The notes under the pieces are model-generated. The model had not been told where the DNA came from. It was given only the letters and a program-made list of their open reading frames with translations, and searched no databases. A DNA stretch of 64,000 nucleotides from Sphingobacteriaceae bacterium (GTDB taxonomy: Bacteria; Bacteroidota; Bacteroidia; B-17B0; Aurantibacillaceae): the NCBI GenBank assembly GCA_002319075.1, contig NVQB01000001.1, positions 4,340,001 through 4,404,000 of the forward strand. The letters run 5' to 3'. Positions 28,671 to 38,007 of the stretch are shown one piece after another (the first letter of the stretch is position 1; every line of letters begins with the position of its first letter). Made by a program: the position numbers and the translations under genes.

Positions 28671-30435
28671 AGTCGCTATCTAATGCTAATACGGGCTCCG
28701 CCTGCAGGTCTAGTTTTACTTCTTTTATTTTTTTTGCCATTTTTGATGTGGTTGCGTGCAAATTTCGCAGCGCTGAAGGTTGGTGTGATTTTTGTTTTAC
28801 GAGGTTTAGCGTACCCGATTCAATTTTAAAAAACGAAACCATGTCTTTAAGACTTTCCGCCTGCGCATTTAATTCTTCCGAACCGGCGGCCATTTCCTCG
28901 GCGGTAGCGGCATTTTCCTGAACTACCTGATTGAGTTGTTGGATGGCGTTATTCACCTGGTCGGCTCCGGCGTTTTGCTCCACGCTTGAAGAACTGATTT
29001 CCTGAACCAGATCTGATGTTTTTTGAATGTTAGGAACTACACTGTTTAAAAGCTCACCTGATCTTGTTGCAATATCAACACTTAGAGAAGAAAGCTCGTT
29101 GATTTCAGTTGCAGCTAGCTGACTTCTTTCGGCTAGTTTTCTTACCTCGGCAGCCACAACAGCAAATCCTTTTCCGTGTTCGCCGGCTCTTGCGGCTTCT
29201 ACTGCTGCGTTAAGAGCGAGTAAATTAGTTTGTCGAGAAATTTCACCAATAATTGAAATTTTATTGGCAATTGTTTTCATTGAACCTACTGTTTTTGCTA
29301 CGGCCTCGTTGCTTTCAGTAACATCTTTTGCTGCACTGCGCGCTATTTTTTCTGTCTCTTTTGAGTTGTTTGTGTTTTGTTGAATGTTAGCGGCCATCTC
29401 TTCCATAGAAGAAGAGATCTCTTCTACTGAACTGGCTTGCTCGGTGGCTCCTTCAGACATTTGTTGGGCTGACGAACTCATTTGGTTGCTGGCCACGGAA
29501 ATGCTTTGAGAAGCGCTAACTACAAAGCCAATAACCTCCTGGAGCTTGGTTGCCATTTTTTTCAAAGAAGCTGCCAGGTCTCCCACTTCATCTTTTTGCT
29601 CGATAGTAATGGTCGCCGTAAGGTCTCCGTTTGCAATCTTTTCTGCAAGTTCCGAAGCTGCTTTTAAAGGACCGGCAATAGATTTGGTAATAGCCATGCC
29701 AATGAGTATGGATACTAAAATACTTGCCAGTGAAGTTATAAGAATGCCTGTAATAGAAGCCGCTACCAGGTCATCGGTGGCTTTCGCAGAACCTTCAACG
29801 ATAAGGGCAATGTCATCCTCTGTCTTGAGTAATTCTGCATTCACACTATTTGCAATTTTGTCGAAAGCGTGGTCAGTCTTACTAAGTTCCTTCTTAGTGG
29901 TTTCAAGTAATACTTTAAATTTCTCTGTTTCCACGGGATTTGCTATAGCGTGAACCTGGCTTGTGTTTTCTAAAAGTTTTAGGTACTCGATTTTCTGAGC
30001 ATGAAGTTTATTAAATAGGGGGGTAAGCTCTGTGTTATGCGTTTCATCAAGGGTTCGGGCTATTTTACTGACCCTTTCTTTTATGGTATCAAATTTTAAA
30101 CCCCATTCTTTAGTACCACAAAGCTCTTGTATGATATTAATATTTTTGTCGAATCCTTTTATGGCCTCGGTGTGATTGGTTACCTGCTCCTCTACTTCTT
30201 CAGTAGCTTCAGAAGCTAAAACTTCCATTACCAGTTGTTTATCCCAGGTGAGATTATATTTCGCTTCGTTAAGCGCATCTGAAAGCTTCATGCTTTCGGT
30301 GATGTCGTTGCCTTGCTTATCGATCTGGTTAAGAGTGTAAACTATAGAGCAGGAGAGACCAATGAGTATTAACGTCACGAGTCCAAAAGCAACGGTTAGT
30401 TTAAATTTTATTTTTAAATTTTTTAATAATTTCAT
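28657..30435 (-). CDS. Methyl-accepting chemotaxis protein with HAMP
   Basis: The ATG at 30435 is preferred over one at 30477 because it gives the standard [20 protein letters not shown] leader and lies 21 bp after a -7 box. The 592-residue receptor has transmembrane helices at about 13-33 and 225-248. A helical periplasmic sensor lies between them. HAMP follows ([20 protein letters not shown]) and then the signalling domain with [20 protein letters not shown]. It ends DSDYEKF. It is the first gene of the second che transcription unit, with promoter block C at 30457-30520. The sensor differs from that of the second MCP, so a different ligand is expected. Confidence 0.94.
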   Translation of the reverse strand: MKLLKNLKIKFKLTVAFGLVTLILIGLSCSIVYTLNQIDKQGNDITESMKLSDALNEAKYNLTWDKQLVMEVLASEATEEVEEQVTNHTEAIKGFDKNINIIQELCGTKEWGLKFDTIKERVSKIARTLDETHNTELTPLFNKLHAQKIEYLKLLENTSQVHAIANPVETEKFKVLLETTKKELSKTDHAFDKIANSVNAELLKTEDDIALIVEGSAKATDDLVAASITGILITSLASILVSILIGMAITKSIAGPLKAASELAEKIANGDLTATITIEQKDEVGDLAASLKKMATKLQEVIGFVVSASQSISVASNQMSSSAQQMSEGATEQASSVEEISSSMEEMAANIQQNTNNSKETEKIARSAAKDVTESNEAVAKTVGSMKTIANKISIIGEISRQTNLLALNAAVEAARAGEHGKGFAVVAAEVRKLAERSQLAATEINELSSLSVDIATRSGELLNSVVPNIQKTSDLVQEISSSSVEQNAGADQVNNAIQQLNQVVQENAATAEEMAAGSEELNAQAESLKDMVSFFKIESGTLNLVKQKSHQPSALRNLHATTSKMAKKIKEVKLDLQAEPVLALDSDYEKF

Positions 30436-30456
30436 TTTTGTTTTATTTAATGTTTG

Positions 30457-30520
30457 TAAAAGTAGGTCCAGTACCAACGTTAACTTGTAATTGCTTTATA
30501 CAGTTTTTGTAAGTGATTTC
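30457..30520 (-). promoter_or_regulatory. Promoter block C of the MCP operon
   Basis: Read on the minus strand it begins GAAATCACTTACAAAAA, continues CTGTATAAAGCAATTACAAG and reaches TACTTTTA (-7-like) 56 bp from its start. CACTTACA recurs 22 bp later as CAATTACA, a direct repeat spaced two helical turns. It matches block D (19635-19698) at 32 of the first 38 bases with the same distance to the -7-like box. Confidence 0.8.
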
Positions 30521-30538
30521 CCTTAGCTACACTTACAA
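30507..30538. repeat. 9-bp inverted repeat overlapping promoter block C
   Basis: TTGTAAGTG (30507-30515) and CACTTACAA (30530-30538) form a perfect inverted repeat with a 14-nt spacer, lying between the CheW stop and the MCP promoter. No T tract follows in the minus direction, so an operator is more likely than a terminator. Confidence 0.5.
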
Positions 30539-30541
30539 GTT

Positions 30542-31057
30542 TTAAGCGACCTGGTTTTCGGTTTTAGGTTCCAGAATCGCTTCCAGGTCTTGCGAGGTGA
30601 AAACTTTATCAATGTCTAACAGCATCATGAACTGATCTTTCTCCTTAATCATTCCCTGGATAAAATCTGCGCGGTATTTTGAGCCAATGCTTGGAGAGGG
30701 TTGAATGTATTTTTCCTCCATTTCAAATACTTCGGATACAGAATCCACCATGGCGCCAACCGTTACTGTTTCGTCATTCAGGCCAATACTTAAAACGAGA
30801 ATACATGTATCCACAGTCATTTCAATGGGTTGTAAGCCAAATTTGATACGGGCATCGATTACCGGCAACACGCCGCCTCTCAGGTTTACCACGCCTTTTA
30901 AAAAGTCGGGCGCGTGTGGAACTTTGGTGATTTTTGGAACTTCCAGAATTTCCATAATTTTCATTACTTCTATGGCGAAATGTTCTTCCGCTAGTTTGAA
31001 CGATAAAAATGATTTTGTAGCTTCTGTTTTTTCGTCCCTGATTAATTTAGTTGCCAT
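30542..31057 (-). CDS. cheW: CheW, receptor-kinase coupling protein
   Basis: The 171-residue protein is a single CheW SH3-like fold: FLSFKLAEEHFAIEVMKIME, VPKITKVPHAPDFLKGVVNL, RGGVLPVIDARIKFGL and VDSVSEVFEM. It links receptors to CheA in the signalling array. It is the last gene of the first che unit. Its start overlaps the CheA stop by 16 bp, so translation is probably coupled and expression matched to the kinase. Confidence 0.96.
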   Translation of the reverse strand: MATKLIRDEKTEATKSFLSFKLAEEHFAIEVMKIMEILEVPKITKVPHAPDFLKGVVNLRGGVLPVIDARIKFGLQPIEMTVDTCILVLSIGLNDETVTVGAMVDSVSEVFEMEEKYIQPSPSIGSKYRADFIQGMIKEKDQFMMLLDIDKVFTSQDLEAILEPKTENQVA

Positions 31058-33111
31058 GATTTTTCTTCGGTTTGAATTTTTTTAATGAATAATTCTATTA
31101 GTTTGTTTGTATCGAGTACAAGCGCAATAGTGCCATCACCCAGAATGGATGCGCCTGAAACAAAATCTTGTTTTGTATAGTATTTGCCAAGGGGTTTTAC
31201 AACTGCCTGGTATTCTCCAATAATAGTGTCAACACTTATTCCTACTTTACGTTCGCCGTTGTTAACCACTATCATTTGCGATTGAGCGTTTGGCATAGAA
31301 GAGTAGCCAAATTCATCTCTTAAATGAATAAAGGGAACTTGTTCTTCATCGAGTATGAGCAGGTTATTAAAACTACCCATCATGTCTTTATTATTTACTG
31401 CATAGCATTTGGTTATCACCGATAGTGGAATGATATAATTTACATGGTCGATCACTACCAGTAAGCCGTCAATAATAGAGAGGGTAAGTGGAAGTTTAAT
31501 GGTAAGGGTAGTACCTTCGTCTATTTTCGACTCTACTAAAATCGTTCCTTTTAAATCCGTTATATTCCGTTTTACAACGTCCATTCCTACGCCTCTCCCT
31601 GAAACGTCTGTTACTTTTTGCGCTGTTGAAAAACCCGGGTAGAAGATGAGGTCGAAAATTTCTTTCTCACTCAAAAAGTCGGTTGATTTAATAATTCCTT
31701 TGCTGATGGCTTTAGAACGAACAGCGTCTACATCAATTCCTTTACCATCATCCACAATCTGAATGTATACAAACACTCCTGAATAAAAGGCTTTTAGTAC
31801 TACCTTGCCTGAACGGGATTTACCTTTAGCCTCGCGCTCTTCGGCCCTTTCGATACCATGATCAAGACTGTTTCGGAGAATATGCATCAAAGGGTCCGTC
31901 AACGTTTCGATAATGGTTTTATCAAGTTCTGTTTCGCCGCCTTCTGTCAGAAATTCAATTTCTTTTCCCAGCACTCCCGATACATCTCTTACCATGCGTT
32001 GAAAACGTCCGAACATATTATTTATGGGAACCAGCGTCATTCCAAAAGCAATGTCTCTTAATCTTCTTGAAAGTTTTTCAACGTTTTCGGTAATGACTTC
32101 TAATTCGGTAATTTTATTGTTAGCTGCAAACAAAGACAAGCCCGCTTGCGTTGTTACAAGCTCACTCACAAGGTTCATGAGTTCATCCAGTTTGTCAGAT
32201 GAAACGCGTATGCTGGAGATGGTTTTTTCTACTTTTTCCTTTTTAACAGATTTTAGTTCTGTTGTTTTTACCGTTTCAGCTGTTTCCGTTTTACCACTGC
32301 TTAGCTCCTGTAGTTTTCCTGCGAAAGCTTTTATTTCTTCCAGGTCGGTTTTTACATGCTTATAAATACCACGGTTAATGAATGCATCAAATTCTTTATT
32401 GTTTACAAGGTCTAGCGATCCTAGTTCTGTTATTTCTATTTTTGAACTGTCTTCTACAAATACAAAAACATCCATAAGGTCTTTGTCATTTTTTTCTGTT
32501 TCGAGGTAGATATCCCAGTAGGTAAAACAGCTTTCTGAAGCAAATTCCTGATTTTCTTCCGGCACTTTAAAATGGGGAATCATTTTACTTACGCCCATCG
32601 CCGCGAGTTCGCTTATTAAGAAAAGTGGATTGGTACCATTGTTAAAGATGCTCGCGTGAGGTTCAAAATAAATATGATAGGTTTTTAAAGTGTGTTCTGA
32701 GTTTGCCTGCTCTTGTTTGCCTGTGCTTAAGCCTTTTTGATTAATAAAATTAGTGATCTGGTGAATGAGCGTTTCGTGGTTGTTTTTATTTACAGGGTTC
32801 GAAAGATCTGAGTCGTGAATAATTATTTTTAGGTGATCGAGACATGAAAAAGTACAGTCGAGCAATTCTTTACTTAACTGCATTTCCCCCAGGCGGATCT
32901 TGTCATAAATGGTTTCGAGGTCGTGCACAAATTCGGCTATTACAGGCAAGCCAAACATGCTGCTATTGCCCTTAAGCGTGTGCATAACGCGAAACACTTC
33001 TTCAATGTAGGATTTATCGTTTGCGTTTGTTTCTAAAGCAAGCAAAGCTCTTTCCAGGTTCGATAGCAAATCGTTTGCTTCTTCCAGGTAGGTAGTTCTC
33101 ATTGCGTCCAT
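31042..33111 (-). CDS. cheA: CheA chemotaxis histidine kinase
   Basis: The 689-residue kinase has an HPt domain with His44 in FRVMHTLKGNSSMFG, a linker of about 200 residues (possibly P2-like), a dimerisation helix pair (SSDKLDELMNLVSELVTTQA), an ATPase domain (DPLMHILRNSLDHGIERAEE, DDGKGI, FYPGFSTAQKVTDVSGRGVG) and a C-terminal CheW-like P5 domain. It phosphorylates CheY, CheB and possibly other receivers nearby. Its start overlaps the CheY stop (TGATG at 33109-33113). Confidence 0.96.
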   Translation of the reverse strand: MDAMRTTYLEEANDLLSNLERALLALETNANDKSYIEEVFRVMHTLKGNSSMFGLPVIAEFVHDLETIYDKIRLGEMQLSKELLDCTFSCLDHLKIIIHDSDLSNPVNKNNHETLIHQITNFINQKGLSTGKQEQANSEHTLKTYHIYFEPHASIFNNGTNPLFLISELAAMGVSKMIPHFKVPEENQEFASESCFTYWDIYLETEKNDKDLMDVFVFVEDSSKIEITELGSLDLVNNKEFDAFINRGIYKHVKTDLEEIKAFAGKLQELSSGKTETAETVKTTELKSVKKEKVEKTISSIRVSSDKLDELMNLVSELVTTQAGLSLFAANNKITELEVITENVEKLSRRLRDIAFGMTLVPINNMFGRFQRMVRDVSGVLGKEIEFLTEGGETELDKTIIETLTDPLMHILRNSLDHGIERAEEREAKGKSRSGKVVLKAFYSGVFVYIQIVDDGKGIDVDAVRSKAISKGIIKSTDFLSEKEIFDLIFYPGFSTAQKVTDVSGRGVGMDVVKRNITDLKGTILVESKIDEGTTLTIKLPLTLSIIDGLLVVIDHVNYIIPLSVITKCYAVNNKDMMGSFNNLLILDEEQVPFIHLRDEFGYSSMPNAQSQMIVVNNGERKVGISVDTIIGEYQAVVKPLGKYYTKQDFVSGASILGDGTIALVLDTNKLIELFIKKIQTEEKSWQLN

Positions 33112-33479
33112 CAGCGTACAACTTTTTTTATAACGTTTATAAGTTTTTCTTTAGAGAATGGCTTTATGATCCAACCTGTAGCACCGGCATTGCGAGCCTC
33201 CTGTTTCTTTGCTTCCTGCGATTCGGTGGTTAGAATTATAACGGGCAGGTATTTGTGTTTTTCAGATTTACGAACCTCTTTCAAAAAACTAATGCCATCC
33301 ATTACCGGCATATTTAAATCGGTGATAATTAGCTCAAGTGAAGGGTTGGCAGCAAGACATTTTAGTCCGTCTTCACCGTTTATTCCTTTAATAACAGTGT
33401 AGCCTGCACTTTCAAGTCCTGTAGCAATTACTTCACGTATGCTCTCAGAGTCATCGATTATTAAAATGTTTTTTTTCAT
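33111..33479 (-). CDS. CheY-like response regulator next to CheA
   Basis: The 122-residue single receiver keeps the acid pair (IIDDS, D9/D10), phospho-acceptor D54 (LIITDLNMPVMDG), Thr at the switch (VIILTTE) and Lys in WIIKPFSKEKL. It is the second CheY of the locus. It is translationally coupled to CheA, so it is the more likely primary phosphate acceptor. Splitting signal between two CheYs is common in systems without CheZ, where one serves as a phosphate sink. Confidence 0.92.
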   Translation of the reverse strand: MKKNILIIDDSESIREVIATGLESAGYTVIKGINGEDGLKCLAANPSLELIITDLNMPVMDGISFLKEVRKSEKHKYLPVIILTTESQEAKKQEARNAGATGWIIKPFSKEKLINVIKKVVR

Positions 33480-33489
33480 GCGTTTTTCG

Positions 33490-33876
33490 TTAATCCGTTA
33501 ATTTTGTTTTTGTAAGCAATGCCATTAAACCGGCATTAAATAATAATGACCTGTCTTCTTTTGATAGTTCAGCATCAAGACTGATATGTTTGTTAGAAAG
33601 GGCAGCGTTTGTTTTGAGTAAATGCGCTACCTGAATAGCAGCAAGGTCTATCTGCTCAATGTTTTTTAAAGTAATATCTATGAAATCATAGGCGTGCAAC
33701 GACAGGGATATTTTTTCCTTAACAAACCCTGCGTTTTGAAGAGTAAACATTCCTTCAATAAGAATACTTATCTTTTTTGTTTTTTTTCTTTTTGAAGGCT
33801 GGAAAGACAGTTTTACGCCCTGTTCCTCTACGATGGAAGGAAGAAAATCGGCATTGGTATCGAATTCTGCTGACAT
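33490..33876 (-). CDS. STAS-domain protein of the che operon
   Basis: The 128-residue protein has a 45-residue polar N-terminal extension and then a STAS fold (ISILIEGMFTLQNAGFVKEK, IDITLKNIEQIDLAAIQVAH). At the loop where anti-anti-sigma factors carry DSSG or chemosensory STAS proteins carry DTAGLQ, this one reads DLAAIQ. The usual Ser/Thr phosphoacceptor is absent. STAS proteins beside CheA/CheY/CheW are frequent in chemosensory operons but poorly understood. It may act by binding rather than by phosphorylation. It is second in the operon, 10 bp before CheY. Confidence 0.75.
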   Translation of the reverse strand: MSAEFDTNADFLPSIVEEQGVKLSFQPSKRKKTKKISILIEGMFTLQNAGFVKEKISLSLHAYDFIDITLKNIEQIDLAAIQVAHLLKTNAALSNKHISLDAELSKEDRSLLFNAGLMALLTKTKLTD

Positions 33877-33877
33877 T

Positions 33878-34366
33878 TTATTGTAATGAAGTGTTTAGTT
33901 GTGTTGGGTAGTACGAAATTTTCTTTTCCGCGTCTGACGCATTTTGATCTGAAACAGACAGTGTGCCGCTGGTGTAACTTTCATGTACAAACTCATAGTA
34001 GCTGGTAATTAACACCCTGTCGGGGTGTCTTCTGTAATGAAATTTTACCAGCTTCTTGAGCTCATCTTCTTTTATTCTTTTATCGTCAGCCACGCAGAGT
34101 AGCTGATTATCTTTTAAAATCCAGCTTCCGGCTTTATACCATACATAAAGATCTTTCTCAATTTTGTTATCATAGATTCCAAAATTGAGAAAACTGCCAT
34201 CTGCGTAGAAAATGAGTTCAGCAGATTTGTGCGCCGAGAGGGAATCACGGAGCGCGAATTTTTTATAGATGGCCTTTTCCTGGGTTTGTGTGTGTATGGC
34301 GCCGGTTGACAGTAAATACAACACGCATATCAGGAGGGTTTGTTTTTTATAAAGGAAATTGAACAT
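33878..34366 (-). CDS. Secreted hypothetical protein, first gene of the CheA operon
   Basis: The 162-residue protein has a signal peptide (KKQTLLICVLYLLSTGAIHT) and a mature domain with beta-strand patterns (SAELIFYADGSFLNFGIYDN, YVWYKAGSWILKDNQLLCV) resembling small lipocalin-like or META-like repeats in which a measured value and an output line are compared; I do not recognise a family. Its stop is 1 bp from the start of the STAS gene. It is odd that a secreted protein leads a cytoplasmic chemosensory operon. The promoter block A lies 23 bp upstream. Confidence 0.7.
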   Translation of the reverse strand: MFNFLYKKQTLLICVLYLLSTGAIHTQTQEKAIYKKFALRDSLSAHKSAELIFYADGSFLNFGIYDNKIEKDLYVWYKAGSWILKDNQLLCVADDKRIKEDELKKLVKFHYRRHPDRVLITSYYEFVHESYTSGTLSVSDQNASDAEKKISYYPTQLNTSLQ

Positions 34367-34389
34367 ACTTTCGCTAATTGATCAGGACT

Positions 34390-34457
34390 CAAAATTACCG
34401 GCTCTATTCTGAAAGAAAGTAAGGGTTGTTTTTAGAAAAACTAAGGGTTTTATTTAG
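34390..34457 (-). promoter_or_regulatory. Promoter block A of the CheA operon, with paired CCCTTA repeats
   Basis: Minus-strand order: CTAAATAAAACCCTTAG (34457-34441), an AT-rich spacer, a second CCCTTA at 34425-34420 and TAATTTTG at 34397-34390. The two CCCTTA copies start exactly 22 bp apart and the second lies 28 bp ahead of the -7 box. The same elements at the same spacings occur at 49719-49786. The start codon at 34366 lies 23 bp beyond the -7 box. Confidence 0.85.
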
Positions 34458-34502
34458 TGCAAAATAGGTGATTAACTCCAGTGGAATCCTTTACCGGTTT
34501 TT

Positions 34503-34510
34503 TACTTTTG
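34503..34510 (+). promoter_or_regulatory. Candidate -7 box (TACTTTTG) for the sensor kinase gene at 34579
   Basis: A perfect TAnnTTTG match lies 68 bp before the ATG at 34579 on the plus strand. No -33 TTG is visible at normal spacing. It lies in the divergent region shared with promoter block A. Confidence 0.5.
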
Positions 34511-34578
34511 TCTGAAATGAGCCGGTATGCCCAATAACCAGTAAATAGAACCTAGGAATGACACTTTGTAAGTGAAAA

Positions 34579-37500
34579 ATGACAAGAACGAATACTATAC
34601 TGTTATTGGAAAAAGATACCGTTATAGCGAGGGACATTGAGTCGACTCTTCGCAATTTTGGGTATGGTGTTTCAGATCATAAAACTAAATCATCCGATGT
34701 TTTTAGTTGGATATTGAAAGAAAAACCTGACTTACTTATAATGGAGGTAGAGTCTGGTGAAGAACAAAAATATTTAGAAACCGCCAGGTTGGTTTATCAA
34801 AACTATCAAATTCCGGTGGTGTTTCTCACAACAGTGGAGGGTAAGGAAGTAATGCGAAAATTAAAGTCTTCCACCTTACACGATTTTGTTTTAAAACCTG
34901 TTGTAGAAAAAGAGTTGGTTGACACCGTAGAACTAACTTTGTTTCGTCATGCCATGAAATGCAAGCTCCAGGAAAGCGAAAAAAAATACAATGAACTTTC
35001 TAACGCAATTCTTCAAACCGTTATCGAATGTGACCTCGGGGGAAAGATACTTAAACTCAACCGGCATGGTATGGAGATGTTTGGCATTACGGAAATTGAA
35101 ATAGAACGTGGCCTTATGCTAACGGATTATATTTCCGGCAATGAATCGGGCTCTGTTTTAGAAGTAAGTAAGCAAAGTTGTTTTATTGATTCTGTGAATG
35201 TTAAGAGAGAGTTTTTGCTAGTAAACACCTTCAAAAAGGAATATAGTATTGAGGCAGCTTTAACTCCTTTATACGTAGATTACAAGCATAGCGGCTATAG
35301 GGGCATTTTGGTAGATGTAACGCACAAAAAGATTAAAAAAGAATTATTTGAACTTTTAGATAAGCTGAGTTTTTTATATGATCGTTCCGATGCCGACATC
35401 ACAGAAGTAACAACCTATGTTGCCAGCGAGATAAGCAAAATAATTCCGGATTTGGATGCTGTTTGGTTTGAAGATTTTAATGGGCAAACTTCTCCATCTG
35501 AGTTTCTAAATACACAAAAGTCTGCACCGAGTTTTGCGGGCTATGCCGAATTTGTTGCAGGTTCAAAGAAGCCTTTGTTGCTGCGTGGAAAAGAGTTTGA
35601 AGTATTTAACCGTAAAGAAAAATTCCAAAATCCTTTAAATCTCAGCGCTTGCTGGATGGCCTTCCCCATAGAGGTTAAGAACGCGTCTTTGGGTGTATTC
35701 GTGCTAAATTCAGAAAGAAACCGCAGTGCATTGTCACTTGAAGATTTCGACAACTTAAATTGGTTTTTTAAAAGTGTTAATCTGTTTCTCGACAAATTAA
35801 ACTGTATGAAAGAGTTATCGAGAAGCGAAAACCTTTTTAAAACGGCAGTTAACGCAAGTAATGAAGGATTTATTAAAATTGATTTAGATTCTAAAGTTGT
35901 TTTTGCTAATACCAAATTAGGTGAATTGTCTGGCTACACGAATGAAGATGTACTGGGCCGGAATTGTAGATTTTTTCTGCAGCGCAAAGATTTTAAACAA
36001 CTGGCAGACACTATTGCCACGCGGAAAAAAGGTTTGAGTAGCCGGTACGAACTGAGAATAAAAACGAAATCCGGGGAGTTGAAGAATTTTTATGTCAGCG
36101 GAACGCCTTACCACGATGAAAACGGAAAGGTGATTGGCTCTATTGCAACTTTAACCGATCTTTCCGTTAAAAAAGAACAACTAGCTCTGTATGCGGCTAC
36201 TGAAACGCTTTTACGTGAAATTACCAGTAAAAGCGACGTAGCTTTCTGGGTCTTTTCTTTCGAAACCAAAAGTATTCAATATTTAAGTCCGGCTTTTAAA
36301 CTGCTGTATGAAATAACACTGGAGGAAATGTATAAAGTAGAAGGCCTTCGCAAATATATTCATCCCGATGATGTAGATAAAGTGCTTGGAAGAACCCTTA
36401 AAAACCTGAGCAGCGACGAACATGTTGTAAAGTACAGGATTATTACACCAGATGGGCGCCTGAAGTGGATTTGTGATAAGTCAATCGTTGTAAAAAATTC
36501 AGAAGGACGAGCCACAAAACTAATTGGTTACGCTCAGGAAATTACGAAAATTAAATTGCTTGAAGAGGAATGGCTCGGTGGAGAATTAGAAAAGGCAAAG
36601 ATCATACGCTCTATTGCAGATTCTTTCATGATCGTTGACCAGGAGGGTAAAATAATTCAGTCTTATTTCAGAAAGAGCGAAAAATTATTTTTGCCTCACA
36701 AATCAGCACACATTGCAGGTAAAAAAATTGAGGAAGTAGTTGATGAAAGAGTTGCCGGGCGTATTCTCGAAAATGCCGGTAAAATTAACGGTACGCTCAC
36801 TACTGCGGTGGTTGAAGTAGATGTTTACCGCAACGAACTGTTCAACTGGTACGAAATAAGAATGACTTCTTTTAAAGACGGAAGAATACTCATGATTGTA
36901 CGCGATATAACTTCCAATAAAAACAGCATTGATAAAGTTCATAAGCTTTTTAATCTTGCAGAGCAAACTCACGAATTAATAGTGATAACCGATCGAAGCG
37001 GTAAAGTGGAATATGTTAATCCTATGTTTACAAACGTTACAGGTTACGAGTTTCATGAAGTTATTGGCAACACTCCTGATCTTCTGAGATCTGGCAGGCA
37101 CAGCAAATCATTTTACAAAAACCTCTGGAATACTTTGAAATCAGGCCAGCCTTTTAAAGCAGATTTTTACAACAAGAATAAATTTGGCGAAGTCTTTATT
37201 GAAGAGAAAATTATTACGCCTTACTTAGACATCAAGGGAGAAATCACTAACTTTATATCTACAGGAAGAGATGTTACACACGAAAGGCAGGAGGCTCTTA
37301 AAACTGTTAGAAACAATCATCTTGAACAAACACTGGCAATTAAGAGACAAAAAAGCAGAACTCTGTCATTAGCTCAGGGGCATGAAAACGAAAGAAGGAA
37401 GTTTGCAAAAGAGATTCATGAAGGGCTAAATCAGATGCTTTCAGTGGCTATGATGAATCTTGAGAATATTGGAGATAATGAGTTAATTACTGTTGAACAA

Positions 37501-38007
37501 AAGAATAAAATTGAATTTGTAAATAAGATTATCGGAGAAATTATGAAAGATCTAAGAGGCCTTTCGAGCAATCTTTCTCCTGTAAGTCTTTTTGAATTTG
37601 GTTTGTATGCTGTCTTTGCTCAACTGGTTAAAAAACTCCATACTGAGTTTAAAACCCTTGATATTACGTTTAAGTCGAATATAGAAAATCTAAGATTTCC
37701 CGAGGCAGTGGAACTTAATTTTTATAGGATAATACAGGAGGCTTTGCAAAATGCGCTGAAACATTCGGGGGCAAGCACTATAAACATGGCACTGAATTAT
37801 CGCGATGGCAAACTTATGTTTCTTATAAAAGACAATGGAATAGGAATAAACAAAAGAGAATTGGCTGCAAAAAAGAAAAAACTTTTTGGCCTTTCAACTC
37901 TTGAACAAAGAGCGGTGCTTATTGGAGCAGAATTAGAAATAACCACTACTAAAAATAAAGGTTTCGAAATTAATATAGCGGTAAAAACAAAAACAATAAA
38001 ACTATGA
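34579..38007 (+). CDS. Multi-PAS NarL-type histidine kinase with degenerate N-terminal receiver
   Basis: The 1142-residue cytoplasmic kinase has, in order, a receiver domain (1-125), a PAS domain (about 140-250), a GAF-like domain (about 255-405), PAS domains at about 410-530 (FIKIDLDSKVVFANTKLGEL), 540-660, 665-780 and 790-905, and a HisKA_3/HATPase core from about 935. His947 in KEIHEGLNQML is the phospho site, and the ATPase includes IIQEALQNALKHSG and DNGIGI. In the receiver the phospho-acceptor is Glu56 (LLIMEVESG) instead of Asp, while the FVLKP lysine is kept. The gene overlaps its cognate response regulator by 4 bp (ATGA). No transmembrane segment was found. Confidence 0.9.
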   Translation: MTRTNTILLLEKDTVIARDIESTLRNFGYGVSDHKTKSSDVFSWILKEKPDLLIMEVESGEEQKYLETARLVYQNYQIPVVFLTTVEGKEVMRKLKSSTLHDFVLKPVVEKELVDTVELTLFRHAMKCKLQESEKKYNELSNAILQTVIECDLGGKILKLNRHGMEMFGITEIEIERGLMLTDYISGNESGSVLEVSKQSCFIDSVNVKREFLLVNTFKKEYSIEAALTPLYVDYKHSGYRGILVDVTHKKIKKELFELLDKLSFLYDRSDADITEVTTYVASEISKIIPDLDAVWFEDFNGQTSPSEFLNTQKSAPSFAGYAEFVAGSKKPLLLRGKEFEVFNRKEKFQNPLNLSACWMAFPIEVKNASLGVFVLNSERNRSALSLEDFDNLNWFFKSVNLFLDKLNCMKELSRSENLFKTAVNASNEGFIKIDLDSKVVFANTKLGELSGYTNEDVLGRNCRFFLQRKDFKQLADTIATRKKGLSSRYELRIKTKSGELKNFYVSGTPYHDENGKVIGSIATLTDLSVKKEQLALYAATETLLREITSKSDVAFWVFSFETKSIQYLSPAFKLLYEITLEEMYKVEGLRKYIHPDDVDKVLGRTLKNLSSDEHVVKYRIITPDGRLKWICDKSIVVKNSEGRATKLIGYAQEITKIKLLEEEWLGGELEKAKIIRSIADSFMIVDQEGKIIQSYFRKSEKLFLPHKSAHIAGKKIEEVVDERVAGRILENAGKINGTLTTAVVEVDVYRNELFNWYEIRMTSFKDGRILMIVRDITSNKNSIDKVHKLFNLAEQTHELIVITDRSGKVEYVNPMFTNVTGYEFHEVIGNTPDLLRSGRHSKSFYKNLWNTLKSGQPFKADFYNKNKFGEVFIEEKIITPYLDIKGEITNFISTGRDVTHERQEALKTVRNNHLEQTLAIKRQKSRTLSLAQGHENERRKFAKEIHEGLNQMLSVAMMNLENIGDNELITVEQKNKIEFVNKIIGEIMKDLRGLSSNLSPVSLFEFGLYAVFAQLVKKLHTEFKTLDITFKSNIENLRFPEAVELNFYRIIQEALQNALKHSGASTINMALNYRDGKLMFLIKDNGIGINKRELAAKKKKLFGLSTLEQRAVLIGAELEITTTKNKGFEINIAVKTKTIKL

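Noticed and set aside
34564-34574. TTTGTAAGTGA just before the sensor-kinase start, the reverse of the block C/D core
   Set aside because: There is no partner repeat at 22 bp and the orientation and position relative to a -7 box do not match.
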